A stretch of DNA of 64,000 nucleotides, taken from contig NC_091014.1 of NCBI RefSeq assembly GCF_041296385.1, forward strand, positions 7,663,578 through 7,727,577. Direction: 5' to 3'. Both the position numbers and the translations under genes were made by a program. This DNA comes from Aphelocoma coerulescens. Lineage: Eukaryota; Chordata; Aves; Passeriformes; Corvidae. Of this stretch, positions 11,001-23,900 are shown piece by piece; the stretch's first letter is position 1, and every line of letters starts with the position of its first letter. The notes under the pieces were generated by a model. That model was not told the DNA's origin. It did not search any database and was given only the letters and a program-made list of their open reading frames with translations.

Positions 11001-13580
11001 GTGAAGCGATGCTGAGCTACAAACAGACCAAGAGGAATCGTGGTGCCAAGTTTATCCCACAACATTTGCAAATACTCCAAAAAAAGCACTGGCCCCTTCC
11101 CACACAGAATAACTTTCACAGCATGCTGTGGTCATGAGAGGCAGATGTTACATCTTTGCTTGTCATGGGGATTTAAATCCTTGGGGATTTTCTCTGGGAT
11201 TCATGGTACTGAGAGCTGGGAAAAGGACTTGAACCCAGAGCGGCCAATAATCATTCGGTTGATTCAGATATTACAGCCCAAAGAGTATTTCAGTATTTCA
11301 TGCCCTGTGTAGAGGCTTTCACAGGGCAATCTCCAATAATGTCCATCTGCCCCTATTGTAGCAGCCTGGGCAAGGGGCAAAGGCACTTTCCAAAGTACTG
11401 AGGGGAGATGCCAGCACAAAGAATCTTGAGTCCATTTCACAGCACAGATGGAGACCTCAATAACTGGACCACAGGCTAGAAATCTGGCAAGATCTCCTGT
11501 TTTTCACTTCTGTGGTTGATGCCTAAGATTCCTCATCACTAGATCCTGAAATCTGAAATATTCAACTTAAGAGATGCCAAAAATCTTTTCTGAAAATTCG
11601 GAAGGTCCCTTGCCATCTTATTTCTTATAGCTTGAATTCAGAGAGTACAGATCACCTTGGCATGACTTTTTTTCACAAAGACAAATGAACTGGCAATCCC
11701 TCACTATTGTTTTCAATCCCCTCCCCCCAAAAAACCTTCCAAAACATGACCAACTCCGACCTTTAGGCAAAACCCATCAAGCTGTGTTGGAAAAGGCAAG
11801 AATGTGTTTGGAAATGCTTTGATATTTTTAAGAAACTTTAAAATGAGATGATGCAGACAGATTCTTATCTCAGATGTGTAGAAGCAAATCATACATTGCT
11901 TCAGTGAGCTTTGGTGGTTCCAAGGAAGCAATCCCAGATTAACACTGGTTTAAGTATTTGATCGATCCAGGAGTAATAAACTGGATTATCTTGAAAACTA
12001 TTTTGCCTGTTCCTCCATCTCTTGCAAAATAACCCAAGAGTCAAAACTCTAATCTAATAGCAGAAAAAATCCTAAAGTCAAGGACACTTGATGTCAAGCA
12101 ATACACAATTTAAATCTCTGTCAATGCAATAGTTTTACAGAGATATTCCTCAAACTGACCAAATCTCTCCTCCTTTTCACATAAAAATTGCAGATGATAC
12201 ACAAAACCAGTGCAAAATCTATCCTGTCTTGGATCTCACACTGTTCCAGTTTTGTATGTTATGGCTTGAAGGAGATGCCTAAACCACAAAATATTGGTAG
12301 AGCTGGATTTCACACAATTTATCAGGAAATGTAAAGGAATTAAGTCAATGCAACACCATGGATATGCCATAAAGTTTGTATACTGCCTTCTGGACTATTG
12401 TCATCTCACTTTAAAAAGGAAATTGTGGCTTACTTACAAACACATCCATTAGTAGGTGCTCCAGTGTCACTTCAATATCCTCTAATTTAGCTGCTAAAGT
12501 CATTGTGAAGTCAAACAGAGGAAAGCTGTCAGAAGTTGCAATCCAAAGCGTCTGTGGCCAAATCTAATTCTCAAACTGTCACAAATGAGTTTCTCACAGA
12601 AAAGGAAAATCCAAGAAATCAAAACTTAACATCAGAGTCCAGATGATGCCCGGACTCCGTGCCGGCTGTCAGTCCTGCTTGCAGGACTGAGGATTATTCC
12701 ATGTGTGCAAGATGGGAGCAGAAGCTGCAATGTGTGTGCTGCCTTCCTTTCAGAGCTCCCCAGCCAGAAGCATGGAGTTATATCTGGGAAACCACAACAG
12801 AGGGAGGGAGAGACACACACAGAGGGAGAGAGAGGGGAGGAATGGAATAAACTGCCTTTGACTATGACTGATATTTATAGGAGTGCTTGTTTTTGACTCC
12901 AGTCCATTTCTCTGTTCATTTCTGACCTTTCACAAATGGCCCAGCACACTGGAGCGTATTGTACAACAGGGGCAGTGGGTCCCACAGAAGTTGGCTGTGA
13001 CCAGTGCTGGGCCGATTCACACAAGCACTCCATCAATAGCTCTTTGTCACAGCATACCAGGCTCTGCGCTGTAGCAAGTGACAGAGGAGAGCACAGAGAT
13101 GTAAAAAACAAGGAAACAAAAGTTGTTTGGATACTAATTTTTTCCTAAGAGTATTAATAGATCCCCTTACCCACTCCCCAAGGCACTGGCGTGCAGTGGT
13201 GACTGCTGAGGTTATGTATGGAGGGGAATAACCCCAAATAATACTATAGGGTTTGACCCTGCAAACACCGCTTCTGACACATACTCCCACCACTCAACCC
13301 CTTCAGCTCTGCAGTATCTCTGTCCCCTAAGCACTGCTCAGGACTAGACCCTTCCTTTTATTGTATTTATGGAAAGTTTAAAACATGATCCCAACTGCTT
13401 GCTGTTCCTCTACACATCTGCTCCCACTTAACTCAATGGAGAAAAGGTTTCTGCTTGCTTAGCACTTTGTAGCTCTCACAGCTACATGGAGTGGGAAGGT
13501 ACTGATGGACATGACCCAACCAAAGCAAAACCCAGTAGAGGTTCCCTTCAAGGATTTTTCATAATGTTAACTGGAACCAA
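8093..13580. other. Unique-looking non-coding stretch
   Basis: No gene, RNA gene or confident repeat was recognised. A purine-rich patch at about 12796-12840 contains interrupted GAGA and CACA units. The stretch 10300-10460 has many CTGCA/TGCAG motifs and small inverted repeats such as GACACT..AGTGTC, but no extended structure. A segment near 11217-11260 (GAGCTGGGAAAAGGACTTGAACCC-like) hints at a reverse-oriented MIR but is too short to call. Open frames here are at most 113 codons and overlap in several frames. Confidence 0.5.
12796..12840. repeat. Purine-rich (GA/GGGA)n low-complexity patch
   Basis: About 45 bp of interrupted GAGGGAGGGAGAG and CACACA units. It lies inside otherwise unremarkable sequence and explains the G/R/E-rich translations of the open frames that cross it. 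Confidence 0.75.
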
Positions 13581-13672
13581 CTAGAAAGGAAACTGAGGCA
13601 CAAAAAGGAGAAATACTGACAGTCTTGATATGGCCAGGACTGGTACCAAAGTCTTCTGCATCCTAGGCAGTG
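13581..13672 (-). mobile_element. MIR-type SINE remnant, reverse orientation
   Basis: The + strand reads CTAGAAAGGAAACTGAGGCAC..., followed by a GGCCAGGACTGGTACCAAAGTCTTCTGCATCC-like segment. This is the reverse complement of the MIR core/tail region ('CTGTGCCTCAGTTTCC' and the 'GACTCCCAGT..' part of the body). MIRs are ancient tRNA-derived SINEs shared by amniotes. The copy is partial and diverged. Confidence 0.55.
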
Positions 13673-16600
13673 ACAGGTTCATCAAACTGCCTTTCATGAT
13701 GTTCACATTGCTCAGCCAAATTATTTTTTATGTATTAGACATGTACCCACATAGTCTGAAATCTGAGAGTGAAACCTTGCATGTGATGTATTCCAGACAC
13801 TGGGAAAAAACATCCACAAGGCTGCTCTAAAGGTTTCAGAAACTGAAGACCAGTATTATTTATAAAGGTGTGAGATGGATACAGTTGATGGAGCTTAGAG
13901 GGACCTCTAGTCATAAATTCCAACAAAATGTTCTCAGAGTTACAGCTGAAATCACATTTTCAGACATGTACCATCAGCATCGGAACAGGAGCTGCCCCTG
14001 ATGGCTGAGTTTTAGTAGACAACAACATGATGGACCATTTGGGACATGTTATGATGGATGGTTTCAACAGCAAAGGAGGACATGTCATTCATTTTCCAGC
14101 TGGACTAACTCTCATTCACACATGGCCCTACATCAGATAATAGGTTGGCTGCTCCAGAAATAAACCCAGCACGAGAAGCTTGTCTACTGCAAAAAAGCCT
14201 GGTAATCATTCATGTGTTGCCCTTTCATTAAAGCTTTGACAAAATGTCTTCACCAGTGTGAGTGGAGGGGTGTTTTAATGAGCATGGATCAAAACAAAGA
14301 GGAGTACATTTGGGAAGGCAGTGGAAACCCAGGGAACCAGAATGCAGTAAGGCAATGAGCGAGCTGGGGTGCATGGCCACAGGTCTCACTGCAGACAGGA
14401 TTTCATGTGCTTTGCTCTCTAGGAAGTGTTTGCAGAAGAAGACGTGGCTGCTGGTAAGGTCTTCATCCTCTCCAGAATGTGTGGAAATTCAGAGATTCCA
14501 GGAATCTATGGATTCTACACAACCAGGCTGGGTACCAGGACACATGACTGGCCTTCTGCAGGTCCCTGGCCCACAGAAAGCAGTGTTTGGGTTGTGTCAG
14601 ATGAGCCAGCACTGGTCCAGATGGACTGAATCATGCATTTATCTACCTCTAACTGACCCAACTACTGTCCAACCAGTCTGACCACAACAAGAACTTTACT
14701 GGAATCAAACATGTGATCGCTTCTGTCCTCCCCACCCCATTTATTGCACAAAGGCTAAGTGTTAAAAACTGAAATATGAAATTAAAGATTCTTTTCTGTA
14801 GGCTCCCTCTGTGCAATAGCACAGGGCAAGCGTGTCACTTGTGCCCCTTGACTGTCCCTGTAGCTGCATTGTGTTGGTTACAGAGATAAACAACAGGAGA
14901 CATCTTCCAGGGTCAGAACACAGTGTCCATGTGACAGACGCTGACTCCAACAAAGGCTGATTTTTGTCTTCACAAAGATGAATTTCAAGATTATTTCAAA
15001 ACTGATGGAGAAAACAGTGTCAGGCACAAAAAAATGGCTTAGGGGAACATATAATGCCTTCCCTGATGCCCACTCAAGAAACACCTGGCACTAAAAACAC
15101 CACGTGCTCCACTGGTGATGGCAAGGAGGATGAATGGATTCCCAGGTTCTCACCCAGGCTCAGCTTTACGTGGCCTGGTATTCCATTATTAAAACAATAT
15201 AGATTGGTATAGCAGCTCTTAGGCTCTTGCAGTTGCAATATTCAGCTTAGCAATTCTCCTGCTGGTCGATATTAACTGTCTGTAGAGATGGTAGGAAGTT
15301 TGGGTAAAAATGCTCTTGCTGGGAAAAGTTGCTTTGCTGAAAGTCCTGTGGAATTTTCCTGACACCGAGACTGCAGGGCATTTTGTACTCAAAGGTATAT
15401 CTTGTTCCTTTTTTCCTTCAAATTCCTATAAAATTTCAGATTCAAAGCAAAGCACAATGGGAAAAAATCTAAAATATAGAAAATGTGCAGAAAAGAAAAG
15501 AATCACATTGTTCCAGTGATAACCGAAGCAGCTGGTGTGGCTGTGGTAAAATTATATTAATGGTGGAAAAAAAGGGCACCAAAGTGCAGAAATTTGTTTC
15601 ACTCAACCCCTTGAAAAAGCAAATAGCAGAAATCAGAGTCACAAAATCAGATCTAAGCAGAAGAACTTCAAACACATAAAATCTCTGAATTTATCCCATT
15701 GGATCTCTTCTAGTTCTCACTTCAATTTTGCTTACCCCAAGTGACCTTTTTTATGGAGATAGCCTCTCAAATGCAGTAAACAAGAAACAGAATTTCTCTG
15801 AGTTCCCCAGGGATTATTCCCCAAACCTCTGTGCATGTGCATTACAGGAGCACACAGAAATGAGATCGCATGTGACAATGAGAAGCTCTAACCTGGCTGA
15901 TTCTTTAATGCAGTAGGTCCAAACAGTTTCTTTATTAAATCATTATTTCCATCTTTTCTAATTTCTGAGAATGTATTACTTGGCCTTTGCAAGCATGAGA
16001 CCTCTTCTATTTAAAGCAGAGCATCCATCTGACAACACACCAAAGTATTTGTGCAGAACAGGATGTTCTTCTACACCCACATTTTCTCCTCACTTCCTTC
16101 CTAGTTTTCTTCGACCATTTGGGAATAAGATACCAGAAAAGAGCTCAAAAGGGGAGATTATTGTAGCATTTTTGCCAAAATGAGATTTCAGCAAAATGTG
16201 CTGTTTTTCAAAAGCTGGAATGTTATCTGGGGACACACTGGGTCCCAGAATTGTTTTCTTAGGGGAGTCCCAGGGGTGAAGGTGGTTGGTGATGGTAGGA
16301 AAGAGTTGCCCTGCAAGCACTGGCTTACAAAGACAGGGGTGTAACAACAGAACAAAAAGTTTACCAAGTAAGGCCAAAAGTTGACAAGAAAGGGTTAACG
16401 AGCTGATCTGAGTTTAATTAGTACCAGGAAGTTATGTTTGGGCCAGCCCAGGTGGCAAAGATGGGAACTGAGGAGTCCAGGGAGAACAGGAACGCTATTT
16501 GTCCATGAGGCAAAAAATATTCCTGGGTCATGGAGCGTGCTAGGAAAGGCCTCCTGGCTCCCCTCCACTGCTCTAGCCAAGGGACCAAGGCTTCAGTCGT

Positions 16601-17424
16601 GAACATGTGTGACAAATATGGGTGAAAGTCCATTTTGGGCAGTGCCTTTTCCATCCCACAAATGTGGGATGGGCTCCATTTCAGCTGTGGCAAGTCAGGC
16701 CGTCTTTCTATGCATCCAGCAGAGAAGTTTTATGAACTTTTTTGCTTGAAATAATCAAAGTGAGGATTTGAAGATGAATCCTTTTGATCTCCTCCACAAG
16801 TTTTTCTATGCTTTCTCCTCTTGAGTTCAGCAAAGCATGAAGTTGTTCCCTTTGGGGCAGGTGAAGAGGGACATCCCATCCACTTGGTAAACTTGGATAA
16901 CGGGGAACCACCAGCTTCCAAAACCTTCTTTCCATCTCCAGTTTTTCTTCCCACACAAAAACCTGGATGCAGGAACTGATCAGCCTGGCACCTCCAGGTT
17001 GGATTGTGCTAATTCACTGAATCTGGAGCTGAGTCTGAAGCCTATCAGGTTCCAGCTGGCCCAGGGCACAGCCATCTGCCCTCACCTTGGTTCATAGTGC
17101 TGTAAGTCAGCCCCATTCTGCAGTAGCTTTCAATGTCAGCTGGTGGCCTTGGTGGTAATTATCCATTGAATTAATTAAACTAGTGCTGCATCAAAGGCTG
17201 GACATCAGCCTATGGCTCCACCTAAAATCTCTGATCCAGGATGAAATGCAACAGCCTCATCTGATGAAGGCATCCAGCTGTGATATATCTCCAGACATGC
17301 AAACCTTGAGTTCATGCAGTCAAGGCAACGAGCAGGGAGATGATTTTGAGTTTTCTCCGGGGGTGTGGGTGAGGACACTCACTGCTTTACCTATTAACAA
17401 GCAGTCTGTGAAAGAGGGACAGCA
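13673..17424. other. Unique-looking non-coding stretch
   Basis: No gene was recognised. A - strand frame stays open from 17013 to 16708 (about 100 codons) and is discussed as a finding, not called. A perfect hairpin lies at 16651-16672. The frame at 14262-14681 (+, 139 codons) overlaps a second, different open frame and has no recognisable domain, so I treat it as chance. Confidence 0.5.
16651..16672. repeat. Perfect 9-bp inverted repeat (hairpin, 4-nt loop)
   Basis: CCATCCCAC (16651-16659), loop AAAT, then GTGGGATGG (16664-16672), an exact reverse complement. This could form a tight stem-loop. It lies about 35 bp beyond the end of the - strand open frame at 16708-17013. No T-run follows on either strand. 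The role is unknown, and chance is possible. Confidence 0.85.
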
Positions 17425-17975
17425 GTGAGGGAGCACAGTTTGTAAGTGATACTGTGGTATCCAGACTAGTGAGAACAAGGGCCTACCAAAAGATATGATG
17501 AGACTAAGTAAATGAGCAATAAAACAGCTAATTAAATTTAATGTAGCCAAATGTGAAGTAATGTTCATGGCAGGAAAAATGTTCTGAACTTCACATATAA
17601 GATTATGGGCTCTGGGCTCACTCAGGAGTAAGATATTTGGATTATAATAATTCTATGAAACATCAGTTCATTGCTTGGTAGTGGTGGAATAAGCAAATAA
17701 AATATTAACATTTACCAAGGGGCAAGTAAAAGAGACTATTAATATGCCACTGAATCAAACCAGGGTTCACTTACATCTTGAATAGTCTCTTTTGATCCCT
17801 TTATCTCCAGAAAAGACATAAAGATGAGGGGCAGGATCCAAGGAAAGGCAATAAAAATGATTACATGTAAGAATAATGGCTTACATAAAAAAATGACTGA
17901 GTAAGAAAAATGGACTCTTTGGTCTAGGGGGAAAAAATATGGAGAATGAGACTTACAGAATGATGGTAACATGGA
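17425..17975 (+). mobile_element. Old CR1 LINE fragment, reverse-transcriptase 3' region and early tail
   Basis: The order of recognisable pieces follows the end of CR1 ORF2 in older amniote lineages. A TTTGTAAGTGATACTGTGG-like block (the 'FADDT' part) is followed by AATTTAATGTAGCCAAATG and GAAGTAATGTTCATGG, TATAAGATTATGGGCTC, a CTTACATCTTGAATAG block (normally 'CCACATCTTGAATACTG') and AATAAAAATGATTACATG. The coding strand is +. It carries stops and frameshifts throughout, so it is a dead copy. The 5' part of the element is missing, as is typical of 5'-truncated LINE insertions. Confidence 0.75.
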
Positions 17976-20900
17976 GAGAGCAAAACATTCCCATCCTAAA
18001 CTATGTGGGCCAAGCCTGCAGGTACACTGTGCACTGCCAGGCAGAGCTACAACACATCTGGGGCTGCTGCACGGGCCAGCTGAGATCCCACATGTCCGTC
18101 ATTCCTCTCACCAGTAATGGGATGGAGGAGCCACTGTTTGCATCTGAGGGGTTTGCCAGGCTGGGGCTGGCCCGTGCTGCCAGATGAAGAATGAGCGTGG
18201 GAGTCCCATTCCTGACCTCTTGCCCGCAGTGGGATTGACACAGCTCCATAACGGAGACAAAAATGCTGCTTCCACACGACAACAAGATAAACGTTTTTAT
18301 AAGGAAGTCCCCATATGGGAGACGCCAGCAGCTCTGAGGTATTGCAGGGATAAAAAACAACGACCAGAGTCCTGCTGCCCTGGCAGGTTTAGCACCAAGG
18401 CTTGTCCCAACCCTTTTACAGCCTTTAGCAGGGACATTCCTGTTTGCTTTATGAAGTGAGCTTAGAGTCAGCAAAATGGAGCCCGGATCATCCTGCCTCT
18501 GAGGAGTCCCAGGTGCTGCAGAGCACTCAGCTTTCAAGTTAAAAAAATGTGGCTATAATTTATATTTTATTGTCACTATATTCAACCAACATCTCGTCTT
18601 CTTCATGGGCATAGCTGCTGCTGGCTGACTTTTTTCACTGTCCCCATTGCATTGCTTCTCGTGGGTGGTCTCTCTCTCCTTGATGGCCTCCCACAGCTCT
18701 CTGGAGCTAAGACATTGTTGTATTTTCATGATTTAACGGAGTGTCCTAAAAGCCACCCTTTGGCTAAAGGCATCTGTCTCCTGTCCCTCTCACATGCACT
18801 TTCATTTAAAGGCCACTCTGGGCAAGGGAAGGGAAACCTCAAGTTTTCCTTCTTACAGACTTCCCCCAGGGCCAAACCAGCCACCCAAGGATGAAGGAGC
18901 CGTTTTGGCACAAATAAGCTGAGTGGGTGTTGCTTGATGGGTTTTGTCTCTTTCAAGTGGAGAGAGACGGCTGGGGTCGTGGAGAACATGGAGAACACAG
19001 AGGAATCAGAGTCTCCTAGGCTGGCTGTGCATGCCCAAATCTGCTTTGCATGGCAGCAACCTGCATCACAATCCACCTGCCCAAATCACAGCAATAGAAA
19101 TGCACCTTTTAAACGCTGTTGAAAAACCCTGCCCTTTTCTAATCCCACTTCCCACAATTCAGCGTCCCACTGACTTCTTCCCTTGCTTTCCTAAAGCATC
19201 ATCCATTTGTCTCTGGGGTCTCCCATGTCTCAAGGTGACCTGCTGGGCAGGGCTGCTGCAGTGACACCATTTCCCTGGGAGATGGCTGAGCCATGCACAC
19301 TCTCAGAGATGTCCAGATGCCATTGAACCACATGAGCCTATTATTTAGCTCGCTGTGAGGGATCCCACTTCAGGTTCCCCCCTTGATGTAGCAAATCAGA
19401 TGCATTATTAAAATGATTAAAAATAGACTGAGCTTGCCTGAGACTGCATCTATAATGGATCAATTGCTTTTTATACATTTTTTGGCTCCCTACAGTGCTG
19501 CTTTGTCATGTCGCTTTTACTTGCTGGGTGAGATCTTGAAATAATAGGCACATTCAGGAGATATAAATATAGCTGTTTATTGCCTTAAAATGGGTCTGCA
19601 AACAAATCACAGTCTCAGCTTCAGGTATTTGGAGATTAAATCTTCCTCTCTGTCCTTTCCCTTTTGGACCTGAGTCAAACACTGGACTTCGCAGCTTAGC
19701 AGCTGCTTTATCTTACTTTATCATAAGATATAGGCACTAGTTCTGCTGCACAAAATTCAAATCCTCATTTGCTGTTGATTTAAGAAGCCCTTGATGCTAG
19801 TCTGGATTTGATTCCAGTAAGAAATAATGTGGAGTTACCATTGAAAGGCTGCAGCACAGTGAAATAAAAATAAATGCACTGCATTGTGTAGCTTAACGGG
19901 GTGCTAATTTCTTGGGAGCGCATAAATAGGAGGCACAGAGCACATCTGTTTGCTGGCGTTGGGTTGGGAAAGTGCAGGGGAAATTTGGAGCTCTGTCACA
20001 GGGACAGGCTGAACTTTGTTCCCATGTCTCACAGAACTGCACAAAGTCTCCTCTGTAGAATTGCCAGTTAATTAAAAATGATATTTACGGTACCCTGGAG
20101 ATGCATGCTCATAATTCTGCTTTTAGCATTTCTACAAAGTCTGGCACAGAAAGAGGGCTGGGGCCCTGGCGATGCAAACAGCAGCTCCCATCATCATGCT
20201 ACCCCTGTGGCTGGAGTCCACAGAGAGGGGCTTTGGACTGCCAAGGCCATTTCCATCACACTGTGTTTGCTGATGGGTTTTATCACCCACATCTGCTGCA
20301 GTGAACATGGGACACCCTTCCACCTCACGCTGAGATTCCCAGGAATGTTGGAAGCAGAAGTGAATTAACGTGCCTGTGGCAGGTATGATGCCCTCAGCTC
20401 ACAAGTGCCACTCACAGGGAGATACACAGAAGCACAGAGGAACCCAATGCATCTAAAAGTACCAAAATAACAACCTGTGCTCAAACCTCTGGACTCCACA
20501 TCCCCTTGTCTCCTTCCTCCTCCATCCGGCACTGCTCACAGAAATTATCCTCGGGCACTTCCAGGGCATCTCCCTGGAACTCTTTGTACAGCCAAGCATT
20601 CAGAAACACTTGCAGTGTTTCGTGCTATCTGATGCATGTGCTTTTGGACAACAGAGCTCGATGTCTCAAGGATAGACAATGTCCTGAAACTCTAGACATG
20701 CACAGGATAAAATAATGCTATAGAGGCGATGGAGGACAGAGGCAGCAGGGAGATCTTCAGTGATTTTATCTACCCTGTAAAGGCAACTGCTCTGCAGAGA
20801 GTCAGAGAGAGAAAGAGGTTTCTCTAGAGGCAGATTGGAGCAGAAACCTGTGCCTCTGCTGACCACAGATGGGGATTAGGGACGATGGTTTTTCAACCTG

Positions 20901-23900
20901 CTCCCAACTGACCACTCTCAGCAGACCCTGGGGCCTCTTTTTGTTTTTCTAGCGTGAATTTGAAGAGACTTAATGTAGTGAAGCAACCTCTCATTTCACC
21001 GGGACAGAGGATGTCCCAGAGGACTTCATCCCCCAGCAAAGAAGTACCCACCTCCCCATGTCATGCTATCCCCCTCCCTTCTCCATCTTCAAAAATTTCA
21101 TCTTCGGGAAACTCCTACAGGAAGTCCATAATTAAACTTTACCCCACCATCCTAGCCCTCCACATCCCCTGGCACCCACCCCCACCCTGGTGCCAGCAGC
21201 TCACCTTTGGCAGGGGAGTGCAGACCCTGAGCTCGGCCGGCACCCGCGGTGGGGGTCTGCAGAGCCGCGGGAGTTTGTGCCTCATCCTTGCATATTTTTT
21301 CATATCCTTTTCTTGGTAAAGATAAAACTCCTCTTACGGTGTGTATCCAGTTGCTGGCAGCATGCACTGATAGCTGTTAACTTGTCCTAAAGGCTGGACA
21401 CTGCAAGTGCTCTGCAGTGAGTTGTTACAAGCTTGCTAAGAACAAGTTTCTGTAGTTGAATATTTAGCTGTTATTATATGCATAAAGGTTCTATCCCGAT
21501 ACCACTGGAAACAATAATAAAAATCTCATTAACATTTTATTACCAAGCCCTTCCCTCTATTCCTTTTTACACACTGCCAGTCAGTTCAAAAAGGATGGCA
21601 TCTGCTGATGGAAAAAAAGATGATGAAAGCTAGAGAAACTCCTTGACACACTCCTTTTGGCTTTATGTGTTTCACTTTGAATTAGGATGCCAAACCAGGA
21701 GAATGACACTGCAGACTTCTGAGGAATTAAAAAAACATGAATCAAACCTCAGCATGATTTTATTTGCTAAAAAATAAATCCTCCAACTATGGAATCCAAA
21801 AAATAAAATACTGTTTTGGCTGTTTCTCATGGCCTCCTAGATTTTTTATACTTCATTGTACTTTATTGTTCCTCCCCAGGACAATGAAGGCTAAAAAATC
21901 TTTTTTATGACTAAGTCTGCTGAGGCCAGATAATCTCTTGGTTGAAGGAGTCAAGGCTTTAGGAAGGGTCCAGGGAGTGTGAGAATCTCAGAGGGATACC
22001 ATTCTCCATGACTTGACATGCAGCTCCCCCCCAAGTTCATTTCACCCTCCGTGATCTCCCTGCAGTGGGGATATCTTGGTTTTCATGGGCCTCACCTGGC
22101 AAAGAGCTAGAGGACATCTTCTTCCCATCATCACAAAACCCACCAACATTCAGCTGCAAGTAAGGCTGGAAATCACGGCAGAAATCACCAGTGAACTGCC
22201 AATGTCCCCACACAACCAAAATATTTCCCAGATGGCTCCAGGGATCAGACTGGAAGACACACCAGGTAAAGGTGAAACACCTGACAATATGACTGGGGGA
22301 AATGACTGTCCAATCCCAAATCTGGAGCGTGGCTCACCTCTGAAAGTGCAGTCAGCTCACACAAATCAGGCACTGGGGAGACTGCAGCACTTCGATCAGT
22401 GCCATTGCTGTCTTATATCCTCTCCCTACCCCAGCATGACCCCAACGAGGGCTGACCTCCAGGGCCAAGGGACCGACCAAAGAGAAATGGAGTTCTCCCT
22501 CCCTGTCCCAGAAATGAAAGCCTGGCTTAGCATGCCATAAAAACAGCTTGAAGAGGCCACAGTCTCATCCATCATGGAGCATTGCCTCAGCCATGGAACA
22601 GAGATGACAAATCTGTCAGTGATTACACTCCATTACATTCTTGCAAGATTTCCTAGCTTCCTGCAGAGTAGATGCCTTTGCTCTGGTTTTAAAAGATTTT
22701 AGGTAAAACAGCCAACAGCTCTGACAGCAGCAGCCTGGTGCTCTGGGGTCTGACCCATTCCGAGTTCTGCCCTTTGGATGTACAAAGGCATAGGAGATGG
22801 AGAAATCATTACTTTTCTGTGTCATGAGAGCATTTATCAGGAACATACCTGTTAAAAGTATATGGTACCTTGTGGATGCTTAAAGACAGGAGCAGAGGAA
22901 TTTTCCAGCTGCTGAAGCATTTTGTGAAGTTTTTCTTTCTCATGCTTTAGCTGAGAAACAGTGAAAGATGGTTTTGTAAACTAATTCTGTATCTTGCACC
23001 TGGGTTTGTTTTCCAGCCTTGTTTTCGTACTCTGGAAAAAATATTTTGAATGGATGTTAGAGAACCTCAGCCAATCCCTCTAGGGGGTGGCTGGTAAAGC
23101 GACCAATCATATCATGCTCTCTCACGTACAAAGATATATGACCTAGCTTGTAAATGATAAAAGAATTCCTTTCCTTTTCTCCTTGGATTTGGATTGTGTC
23201 GTTTCTTGCTGGTTCTCAGTAAAACAGTGACAGTACCTTCTCCCTGCACTCCTTAGCAGGAACATTACTGCCAAAACAAGCTCTAGAGTATACAGTTGTG
23301 GGACCCAGACACTGTGGATCAGTGGGTGCCTGGCTGGGGATGTGGTGTTGGGAGAGCAGAGTAGAGCTGAACCCAGAGACACCAAAACAGTCCCAGGAAA
23401 CCAAGGGGAAACCAATGGCTGCATGCATGGATGAACTTGCAGTAGTAACACAAGTCAACTCCAACATCTGAAGAGCATCTGTGAAGCAGGACTGTCTGAA
23501 AATGCCCCACAGGCAGTGCTGGAAAGCAAAACAGTTGCAGAGAATTCATTGCTTATGGTATGGGAGCTCACCATGCTTAATAAACTTGCTTCCTGTGAAT
23601 GAAAAAGACAAAAAGGCCCTGTCTGCCACTTTTTTCTCCTGGCTCCCTATTTCTAACAGTCTTTTGGAGCTCAGCAGGTTGAATGTCACATGTTTCTCAG
23701 CAGCTTTCTGCCTGCCTTTCCCCTGTTTCCCACGTGAAGCAGCACTCAGCCATCCCCGAAGGCTCCTGCCGAGGCTTTCTGCCCCAAATCCCTGTGCCCA
23801 GAGCCGGGCTGCTCACTTTGCCTCTTTCTCTCTCAAAGTCAGACACTGCCTGAAAATGCCCATGCTTTCCTCAGTGAGTTCAAGAGGGGACAAACAGAAA

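Noticed and set aside
11217..11260. Possible reverse MIR (GAGCTGGGAAAAGGACTTGAACCC-like)
   Set aside because: Only about 25 bp match the remembered consensus. Too short to separate from chance.
14262..14681. 139-codon frame on +
   Set aside because: A second frame (14426-14629) is open in a different phase over the same bases, and neither translation is recognisable.
18001..18537. Longest stop-free frame in the window (178 codons, - strand)
   Set aside because: No domain or recognisable family, other frames open in the same place, and a length expected by chance among six frames of 64 kb. It begins right beside an old CR1 fragment but does not match CR1 protein.
22076..22540. 154-codon frame on +
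   Set aside because: Low-information translation, no motif, no splice or promoter signals. Overlaps a - strand frame.
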